A stretch of 27,717 bases of DNA from Gammaproteobacteria bacterium (GTDB taxonomy: Bacteria > Pseudomonadota > Gammaproteobacteria > Steroidobacterales > SZUA-146). The notes below the pieces were generated by a model. That model saw nothing but the letters and a program-made list of their open reading frames with translations. It made no database searches and was not told the DNA's origin. The first letter of the stretch is position 1, and each line of letters opens with the position of its first letter. The stretch covers positions 1 through 27,717 of the forward strand of contig JABDLQ010000070.1 of NCBI GenBank assembly GCA_013002925.1. Direction: 5' to 3'. Made by a program: the position numbers and the translations under genes. Below are positions 16,819-23,042 of this stretch, one piece after another.

Positions 16819-17340
16819 CCCCTGTGCCTCTGTAGATAGGGTGAATAAGTTTCCTGTTGAATGTACAGAGTTGGCGCAAAGAAGGCGAGCGGCAAAGACT
16901 GCAAATGCAGCGGTCGGAAGTCTTCCCACCGATGGTGACAGATCTGGCGTAACGTGCGCAGGAGCTGCTTCCCACCGCGGACTGCGTTCAAATTATTCAG
17001 AGCACAATTGCGATTAGAATTCGCTTGCATTGTGTTCAGTGTCTGAAATCCGGATGTTGGAAGACGCCCCTGCAGAGGGCTGTGTCTGATGGTGACTGGA
17101 TACTACCCTTGGTGTGTTGGCCGTCTGATCTGTTTAGCAATCAAAGAAAACAGGCAGCATGGAGCGACGAAGTCACCCCAAAGGCTATTGCACCCCTAAC
17201 CTGGGTCAGCCTGCCGCTGCCATACGACATGCCTGACAGAATGTAGGGTATTTGCCGCGGGAAATGCGAAAATTAATCGCAAACCCGAAATCCGCCACAA
17301 TCTGTAATAATAAGATTTCTGAAAACCGGGAGAAGACGAC
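16819..17340. other. Divergent intergenic region (cNMP-fold gene / ppgK)
   Basis: These 522 bp separate two divergent genes. A plus-strand frame at 17025-17246 has no Shine-Dalgarno and no recognisable sequence, so I do not call it. TAATAAT at about 17307-17313 could be the -10 for the kinase. I see no repeats, RNA genes or terminators. Confidence 0.6.
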
Positions 17341-18051
17341 TTGAGCAGACTAACCGGCGGGACACTGAGTATCGATGTGGGAGGGACCGGCATCAAGGGC
17401 ATGGTTCTGAATCCGCAGGGCGAACCACTGAACGACAAAGTCCGTATTCGCACACCCAGACCTGCCGACCCTGCCGCGATACTCAAGGTCATTGCAAAAT
17501 TAACGAAGACACAACCGGACTTCAGGCGCATCTCAATCGGCTTCCCGGGAGTCGTTCAGTATGGCGTCATCAGCAGCGCACCTAATCTGGACGGCGACTG
17601 GGCTGGTGTGCCGCTGGCTGAACGTGTCAGACAACTGACCGGCAAGCCTTGTCGGGTGGCTAACGATGCAGACATGCAAGGCTATGGTGCAATCGAAGGA
17701 TCAGGCGTGGAAATGGTGCTCACCCTTGGCACCGGGATGGGGTCTGCCGTGTTTTCCAACGGCCACCTGGTACCGAATCTTGAACTGGGCCATCATCCGT
17801 GCGCCGATGGCCTGACCTATGAACAACTGGTCGGCAAAGCCGCTCGCAAGACATGCGGCAATGCCAGCTGGAACCAGCGGGTGAAACTGGTTATCGACCT
17901 GGTCCGGCGCATATGGAACCCGCGGGTGCTTTACATCGGCGGTGGCAACGTCAAACACCTGACGTTCGCTCTACCGCATAATGTGCGCACTGTGGCAAAC
18001 GTCGCCGGCATCATTGGCGGTATCTGTCTGTGGGAGGACGAAGATCACTGA
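17341..18051 (+). CDS. ppgK: ROK-family kinase, polyphosphate glucokinase type
   Basis: A 236-residue sugar kinase starting at TTG, with GGGAGA 7 bases upstream. The phosphate-binding motif LSIDVGGTGIKGMVL is at about 8-22. FPGVVQYG and the catalytic Asp in NDADMQGYG follow, then LTLGTGMGSAVF and NLELGHHP, the family's Glu-x-Gly-His equivalent. The zinc-binding CxCGxxGC motif of typical ROK glucokinases is absent. The short length and LELGHHP motif are those of polyphosphate glucokinases such as the actinobacterial enzymes. The expected reaction is phosphorylation of glucose with polyphosphate (or ATP) as donor, in the cytoplasm. Donor specificity cannot be read from sequence alone. It is monocistronic and converges on the coiled-coil gene. 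Confidence 0.87.
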   Translation: MSRLTGGTLSIDVGGTGIKGMVLNPQGEPLNDKVRIRTPRPADPAAILKVIAKLTKTQPDFRRISIGFPGVVQYGVISSAPNLDGDWAGVPLAERVRQLTGKPCRVANDADMQGYGAIEGSGVEMVLTLGTGMGSAVFSNGHLVPNLELGHHPCADGLTYEQLVGKAARKTCGNASWNQRVKLVIDLVRRIWNPRVLYIGGGNVKHLTFALPHNVRTVANVAGIIGGICLWEDEDH

Positions 18052-18097
18052 ACATCCGGATTATTAGCCCAATTCGTCGATCCAAACGTTTGTGCCG

Positions 18098-18652
18098 TTA
18101 TGGCCGACCCACGTTGTCCGGCTGATGTTTACCAATCACTTCATTGGCAACCAGTAATTCTACGGAATCAGGGTAATCGTCCGGCAAATCCACAACTTCA
18201 GTCGATGGTGCGCATTGCCATGTCTCGTTGTCCCGCTCCAGCGCCGCAATAACAGCATCTTTGGCCCGACATTGCGCCTCCAGATCCGCGACCCGTGCTT
18301 CGGCGTGCTGCGCCCGGCTCGCATCGTCTTCGAATTCGTCCAGCAGCGCCATAACCATTGCGAGTTCTTTTTTCAGGCTTGTTACATCATCACCGGGTGC
18401 GCTCGCCGTACGCGTGCGCTCAGCAAGCAATTCTCGCAGCCTGGCGATTTCGCTATCTTTGCGGTCCAGCTCGCACACATGCTCGTGGCGCTCGCTGTGT
18501 AGTTTTCGACGCAAAAAGGCAATGCGATCCTCGCGACGTGTCAGCGAGCGATGCACTGCGGCCAGTTCGTTGGTGCAGTCATGTTCTCGTGCAGAGTCAT
18601 TTTCAGCGATTGATTGCGCCGGCTCGCGGCCTAACAGGCGTTGCATAAACAT
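18098..18652 (-). CDS. Coiled-coil hypothetical protein
   Basis: A 184-residue protein that I do not recognise. About residues 25-150 are a highly charged heptad-like helix with Arg/Glu/Leu patterns (LTRREDRIAFLRRKLHSER, DRKDSEIARLRELLAERT, HAEARVADLEAQCRAKDAVIAALERD). A short acidic C-terminal segment follows (about 155-184, VVDLPDDYPDSVELLVANEVIG). No signal peptide or membrane helix is present. AAAAGGAG lies 8 bases before the ATG at 18652, so translation is well supported. It converges with ppgK and has its own upstream region. The composition suggests a structural, cell-division or scaffold role, but that is only inference. Confidence 0.75.
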   Translation of the reverse strand: MFMQRLLGREPAQSIAENDSAREHDCTNELAAVHRSLTRREDRIAFLRRKLHSERHEHVCELDRKDSEIARLRELLAERTRTASAPGDDVTSLKKELAMVMALLDEFEDDASRAQHAEARVADLEAQCRAKDAVIAALERDNETWQCAPSTEVVDLPDDYPDSVELLVANEVIGKHQPDNVGRP

Positions 18653-18930
18653 CGTGATGACTCCTTTTGTGCATGTCCAGTGAGTTCATCATTCCACTCC
18701 TTCCATACCTGCAGTATCAGGTAAGCGACTCAGCCGATTCAGGGAAAACACCCAGCCACAGCGCACCAACCAATCTGGTGACCCGAAATTGAACCAAACA
18801 GTAATCTGCGGATGCGGGTCAACCGGTCATCAGGCTGCCGGGAACCCCCTGCAAACCTGATATCCGGATCCGGGTGGCAGGAAATGAAGCTCAACATGTT
18901 GGCAACAAGAACATCCAGCCACCCTGAAGA

Positions 18931-18957
18931 TAACAGCGGCCTGATCACACTCCGATG
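18931..18957. repeat. Imperfect direct repeat, copy 1
   Basis: TAACAGCGGCCTGATCACAC followed by TCCGATG. Copy 2 is at 19095-19121. The two share TAACA, an uninterrupted GCCTGATCACAC core, and GATG, 164 bp apart. Confidence 0.5.
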
Positions 18958-19094
18958 ACGCGTCGGTGATGCCCCGATCTCGTCAATTGCCACGCGTGTG
19001 TGGACTTAACAGGCAACAAATGAATTGGGTTTTTCGGCGGCAGGTTAGTCTGGCTGAACATTCTGAAGCAAAGCACATTCTCACATCTTGCGTG

Positions 19095-19121
19095 TAACAA
19101 GAGCCTGATCACACCCTGATG
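19095..19121. repeat. Imperfect direct repeat, copy 2
   Basis: TAACAAGAGCCTGATCACAC followed by CCTGATG, matching copy 1 at 18931-18957. It ends 92 bp before the oad -10 box, a position that would suit an activator or repressor site. Confidence 0.5.
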
Positions 19122-19212
19122 TTATCCCGATTAAAAGGCTCTCGTCAGTTTGATTAGTTGCAAATGTACCTGGTTTATTGCCCTTTAGACTGTGCTGGCG
19201 GAACAGATTCAG

Positions 19213-19218
19213 TATAAT
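19213..19218 (+). promoter_or_regulatory. -10 box of the probable oad operon promoter
   Basis: A perfect TATAAT lies 31 bases upstream of the oadG ATG. No good -35 is seen at 16-18 bases (CTGTGC at best), which would suit an activator-dependent promoter. Confidence 0.5.
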
Positions 19219-19249
19219 CGGGCGCTCGCCTGCAGCAATCAGGACCACT

Positions 19250-19462
19250 ATGCAGCCAACACTACTTGATCAGGGACTCGTACTCATGCTCGTTGGCATG
19301 GGCACGGTGTTTGTCTTCCTGACCTTGCTGGTTGCCGGCATGTCCCTGATGGCACTGGTCGTCAATCGCTTTATGACCACGCCCCCCGAACGCGGCGTCA
19401 CAGACGAGGAAGTCGCCGCCATCACTGTGGCACTTGCCCGGCACCGTCAATCCCATTCTTAA
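19250..19462 (+). CDS. oadG: Oxaloacetate decarboxylase gamma subunit OadG
   Basis: A 70-residue small membrane protein. One N-terminal transmembrane helix (about 8-31, LVLMLVGMGTVFVFLTLLVAG) is followed by a soluble tail with TPPERGVTDEEVAAITVALARHR. In the family the tail binds the alpha subunit and zinc and anchors it to the beta subunit. The ATG at 19250 is chosen because AGGA lies 5 bases upstream and the helix begins directly after it; an upstream in-frame ATG at 19178 would place 24 unrelated residues before it. It is the first gene of oadG-oadA-oadB, ending 18 bases before oadA. Confidence 0.92.
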   Translation: MQPTLLDQGLVLMLVGMGTVFVFLTLLVAGMSLMALVVNRFMTTPPERGVTDEEVAAITVALARHRQSHS

Positions 19463-19480
19463 TTTTTTAATCGGAAATTT

Positions 19481-21286
19481 ATGAGTAATAACAACCCCCT
19501 GGGGATAACCGAATTAGTGCTGCGCGACGGGCATCAGAGTCTGTTAGCAACGCGCATGCGCATCGACGATATGCTACCGATCGCCGCCAAACTCGATCAG
19601 GTGGGATTCTGGTCGATAGAGTCCTGGGGTGGCGCAACATTTGATGCCTGCATTCGCTATCTTGGCGAAGACCCGTGGGAGCGCATCCGGCGACTGAAGG
19701 CAGCGATGCCGAATACGCCGCAACAAATGTTGTTTCGTGGACAGAACATACTGGGCTATCGACATTATGCCGATGACCTGGTGGAGAAGTTTGTTGAGCG
19801 CTGCGCGGTCAATGGGGTTGATGTTTTTCGCATCTTTGATGCGCTCAACGATTTGAGAAACCTTGAAACTGCCATCAAGGCAACGTTAGCTGTGGGCAAA
19901 CATGCCCAGGGCACAATGTCGTATACCGTCAGCGAAGTTCACACCGTTGACCTGTGGGTTGATATGGGCCGGCGCATCGAGGATATGGGTGCTGATTCGA
20001 TTTGTATAAAAGACATGGCCGGTCTGCTACGCCCTTATGTAGCGTTTGAACTCGTCAGCCGCCTCAAGCAGGCCGTCAACATTCCTATTCATATGCAGTG
20101 CCATGCGACAACGGGGCTATCGACCGCAACCTGCGTCAAGGCAGCCGAAGCTGGTATCGATAACATTGACACCGCTGTGTCGTCGATGAGTATGACCTAT
20201 GGCCATTCGCCGACCGAATCACTGGTGGCGATATTGGAAGGAACCGACAGAGATACGGGTCTGGACCTGATCCTTATCGAGGAAATTGCGGCCTATTTTC
20301 GGAAGGTCAGAAAAAAATACGCAAAATTCGAAGGCGCGTTGAAAGGCGTCGATTCGCGTATTCTTGTCGCCCAGGTCCCCGGGGGCATGCTGACCAATCT
20401 TGAAAACCAGCTTCGCGAGCAAAATGCGACTGATAAGCTGGATGATGTACTGGAAGAAATCCCACGCGTTCGCAAAGACCTGGGCATGCTGCCGCTGGTG
20501 ACACCGACATCGCAAATCGTCGGTACGCAAGCTGTCATTAACGTCATGTCCGGCACGCGCTATGGCAACATTACCAGGGAAACTGCCGGTATTCTCAAAG
20601 GAGAGTACGGCGCCACTCCAACGACGGTTGATCAGAACCTGCAGGCCAAAGTGCTTGCTGGCGCCGCACCGGTGACCTGCCGGCCAGCTGATTTACTTGA
20701 ACCTGAGCTCGATCGTCAGACGGCTGAGTTACAACGTTTGGCTAAAGAAAAAGACATCAGGCTTGCCGATGACGTTGTTGACGATGTGCTGACCTATGCA
20801 TTATTCCCACAGGTCGGAACGAAGTTTCTTGAAAACCGTGATAACCCGGACGCGTTTGAGCCACCCCCTGGCACCGAATCAGATGCATTACCGGCTTCAT
20901 CTGAAAAAGCCGGCGCATCGAACACGGCAGCGTCCGGTGCATCGTCTGGAACCGGGCCCGGTCTCTACTCGGTGCGAGTCAATGGCAAGGAGTTTACCGT
21001 CGAGGTTGCCGAGAGTGGCCAACTGGCAAAAGTGAGTGAAACACCCGTCAAACCAGCAAGGACCGACGGTTCAGGCGACACGGTCAAAGCCGTGCTTGCA
21101 GGCAACATCCTCAAGGTGCATGTCTCGCCCGGCAGCACCGTGAGCAGGGGTGATCCATTACTCATTGTTGAGGCGATGAAAATGGAGACCGTCGTGGCCG
21201 CACCAACCTCCGGTACAGTAGCTGAAGTGCTGGTAAGCGTTACTGATGCCGTCAAAGTCGGCGACGCGCTCGTCGTGATCAGTTGA
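19481..21286 (+). CDS. oadA: Oxaloacetate decarboxylase alpha subunit (biotin-carrying)
   Basis: A 601-residue biotin enzyme. The carboxyltransferase TIM barrel (about 1-290) begins GITELVLRDGHQSLLATRM with the metal-binding Asp, and carries SICIKDMAGL (catalytic Lys) and HMQCHATTG (metal-binding His pair). A conserved carboxylase domain follows (about 290-460). A Pro/Ala/Ser-rich linker (about 465-500) leads to a biotinyl domain with EAMKMET, the biotinylated residue being Lys567. The family transfers the carboxyl group of oxaloacetate to biotin, giving pyruvate. OadB then decarboxylates carboxybiotin and exports Na+. It is flanked by oadG and oadB, so this is the sodium-pump form rather than a pyruvate carboxylase B subunit. 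Confidence 0.97.
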   Translation: MSNNNPLGITELVLRDGHQSLLATRMRIDDMLPIAAKLDQVGFWSIESWGGATFDACIRYLGEDPWERIRRLKAAMPNTPQQMLFRGQNILGYRHYADDLVEKFVERCAVNGVDVFRIFDALNDLRNLETAIKATLAVGKHAQGTMSYTVSEVHTVDLWVDMGRRIEDMGADSICIKDMAGLLRPYVAFELVSRLKQAVNIPIHMQCHATTGLSTATCVKAAEAGIDNIDTAVSSMSMTYGHSPTESLVAILEGTDRDTGLDLILIEEIAAYFRKVRKKYAKFEGALKGVDSRILVAQVPGGMLTNLENQLREQNATDKLDDVLEEIPRVRKDLGMLPLVTPTSQIVGTQAVINVMSGTRYGNITRETAGILKGEYGATPTTVDQNLQAKVLAGAAPVTCRPADLLEPELDRQTAELQRLAKEKDIRLADDVVDDVLTYALFPQVGTKFLENRDNPDAFEPPPGTESDALPASSEKAGASNTAASGASSGTGPGLYSVRVNGKEFTVEVAESGQLAKVSETPVKPARTDGSGDTVKAVLAGNILKVHVSPGSTVSRGDPLLIVEAMKMETVVAAPTSGTVAEVLVSVTDAVKVGDALVVIS

Positions 21287-21300
21287 TGGCAGACTAGGCG

Positions 21301-22431
21301 GTGGAACTTCTCGAACAAATCTGGACAAGCTCCGGCTTGTATCAGATCAGGCCCGGGCAAATCGTTATGCTCGGTATCTGTTTACTGCTCCTGTACCTTG
21401 GCATCGTTCGCAAATTCGAACCATTACTGCTTGTCACGATTGGTTTTGGCGGCCTGCTGAGCAACATACCCGGCGTCGAAATCGCTACGGGTGATGGCTT
21501 GCTGCATTTATCCTATGTCGTTGGAATCGAGACCGGAGCATTCCCGCTAATCATTTTCATGGGTGTCGGTGCGCTTACCGACTTTGGCCCGCTGCTTGCC
21601 AACCCGCGCACGCTGTTCCTCGGCGCGGCGGCGCAATTTGGAATCTTTGCAACCTTGCTCGGCGCCCTGGGCCTGACTCAGTTAGGCGTGATGAACTTTT
21701 CACTGCGTGAGGCAGCCGCCATCGGCATCATCGGTGGTGCAGATGGTCCAACAGCAATTTATGTGGCTGGTCAACTTGCGCCACACTTGCTGGGGGCCAT
21801 CGCCGTCGCGGCCTACTCTTATATGGCACTGGTTCCGCTGATCCAGCCACCTATTATGAAGTTGCTAACGACTGAAGCGGAACGCAAGATCGAGATGGTG
21901 CAGTTACGCGACGTGTCAAAAGCCGAGCGCGTTATTTTCCCTTTATTACTGCTGTTGTTGGTCGCACTTCTGTTACCCTCAGCGGCGCCATTGCTTGGCA
22001 TGCTTTGTTTTGGCAACCTGATGCGCGAGTGCGGAGTCGTTGAAAGGCTATCAGATACCACTCAAAATGCGCTGATCAATATCGTGACTATCTTCCTGGG
22101 ACTTGCCGTTGGCTCAAAGCTCAGCGCAGAGCAGTTTTTGGTACCAAGCACACTGGGCATCCTGTTGCTGGGAATGGTCGCGTTTGCAATTGGTACCGCA
22201 AGCGGAGTCATCATGGGTAAACTGCTCAACAAGATTTCTGCTCAACCCATCAATCCACTCATCGGCGCAGCAGGTGTATCAGCGGTACCTATGGCGGCAC
22301 GTGTTGCCAACAAAGTGGGACTTGATGCCAACCCGCATAACATTTTACTGATGCACGCGATGGGTCCCAATGTCGCCGGCGTGATCGGTTCCGCAATTGC
22401 GGCCGGTATCATGATTCTGTTTGCTTCTTAG
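21301..22431 (+). CDS. oadB: Oxaloacetate decarboxylase beta subunit, Na+ pump
   Basis: A 376-residue integral membrane protein with about nine hydrophobic helices. Conserved family motifs are IIGGADGPTAIYVA, containing the functional Asp, and HNILLMHAMGPNVAGVIGSA near the C-terminus. The subunit decarboxylates carboxybiotin on OadA and couples this to Na+ export across the inner membrane. GTG at 21301 begins ELLEQIWTSSGLYQ, the family's usual opening. The Shine-Dalgarno is only AGGCG, 14 bases after the oadA stop, so coupling to oadA is likely. No clear terminator follows; a CGCAT-TTT-ATGCG hairpin near 22488-22500 lacks a T-run. Confidence 0.96.
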   Translation: MELLEQIWTSSGLYQIRPGQIVMLGICLLLLYLGIVRKFEPLLLVTIGFGGLLSNIPGVEIATGDGLLHLSYVVGIETGAFPLIIFMGVGALTDFGPLLANPRTLFLGAAAQFGIFATLLGALGLTQLGVMNFSLREAAAIGIIGGADGPTAIYVAGQLAPHLLGAIAVAAYSYMALVPLIQPPIMKLLTTEAERKIEMVQLRDVSKAERVIFPLLLLLLVALLLPSAAPLLGMLCFGNLMRECGVVERLSDTTQNALINIVTIFLGLAVGSKLSAEQFLVPSTLGILLLGMVAFAIGTASGVIMGKLLNKISAQPINPLIGAAGVSAVPMAARVANKVGLDANPHNILLMHAMGPNVAGVIGSAIAAGIMILFAS

Positions 22432-22897
22432 CACATAGTCCTCCAGAAGCGCATCGACAAAACCGCACACTCATCGCGTGCCGCATTTTATGCGACCAGC
22501 CTGCGTAGAATAACTTTGCGTCTGGATTGCGTTAGCCTGTGGCCATCAGGATTGCCCCACGGTTGCGAATTTCCATCGCTCAATTGCGCGGTAATACAAT
22601 GAAGGCGATCAACATCTGTCGGTTGACAGTGATCCCGATCCCGGGTCCAGCGGCGCTCCTGACCTTTGTCATTGCGAATTTAAAGCATCACCAACCATCG
22701 CATGGCGGCCTGGAGTTCCGACCAGGATGCAATGAGCCCACGTTGGTAATGCACCTGTCTAATGCAAACATTCGGGTACCAGGGTTGATGTGTTGCAATT
22801 GTTTGCGAGATTCAGGTATGAATTTTCGGACAACTTACCATTTTTGCGTGAAAAATCAGCGGTTTTTATGGTTTAAACACTGCCAATCCTAGCCTTG

Positions 22898-22913
22898 TGT
22901 GATTTGCATCACA
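22898..22913. promoter_or_regulatory. CRP (cAMP receptor protein) binding site, full consensus
   Basis: TGTGATTTGCATCACA matches TGTGA-N6-TCACA exactly in both half-sites. Its centre is at about 22905.5, roughly 137 bp before the GGDEF-EAL start. A promoter some 40-60 bp downstream, for example with a weak TTAAAT -10 at 22966-22971, would fit CRP activation. The oadB gene upstream points the same way, so the site serves the downstream gene. Confidence 0.85.
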
Positions 22914-22962
22914 GTTATCACTCGTTGTGAATGAAACCATCCGATACCAGAGATTAAGACAA

Positions 22963-23031
22963 ATGTTAAATGCGAGACCGCCATCGAAACCGACCATGCA
23001 AACTCTGCGCCTGTTGAATATCGGCCAATAA
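22963..23031 (+). CDS. Possible 22-residue leader peptide before the GGDEF-EAL gene
   Basis: ATG at 22963 opens a 22-codon frame (MLNARPPSKPTMQTLRLLNI then GQ) ending 11 bases before the ATG of the next gene, which itself lacks a Shine-Dalgarno. It could be a translational coupling leader, or the remnant of an N-terminus separated by a frameshift. Only a weak GAG lies upstream. Confidence 0.3.
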   Translation: MLNARPPSKPTMQTLRLLNIGQ

Positions 23032-23042
23032 CCATTGCGTCG

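Larger units (their letters stand above)
18653..19249. other. 597-bp intergenic region upstream of the oad operon
   Basis: It separates the minus-strand coiled-coil gene from oadG. It contains an imperfect direct repeat (18931-18957 and 19095-19121) and the oad -10 box at its right end. A minus-strand frame at 18739-18993 has neither a ribosome-binding site nor a recognisable domain. No RNA gene is seen. Confidence 0.6.
22432..23042. other. 611-bp intergenic region before the GGDEF-EAL gene
   Basis: This region holds a consensus CRP site (22898-22913) and a short leader frame (22963-23031). A 117-codon plus-strand frame at 22539-22892 has no ribosome-binding site or recognisable domain and is not called. 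The rest shows no repeats or RNA gene. Confidence 0.6.

Noticed and set aside
16819..16929. 37-residue N-terminal extension of the cNMP-fold protein
   Set aside because: The extension has no similarity to the family, and the ATG at 16818 has purine-rich sequence directly upstream.
22488..22500. CGCAT-TTT-ATGCG hairpin after oadB as a terminator
   Set aside because: The stem is only 5 bp with a 3-base loop and no following T-run, so it does not meet the criteria for an intrinsic terminator.
22539..22892. 117-codon plus-strand frame between oadB and the GGDEF-EAL gene
   Set aside because: No Shine-Dalgarno, no domain, and scattered Cys/His/Arg composition typical of non-coding sequence; it also runs up to the CRP site.
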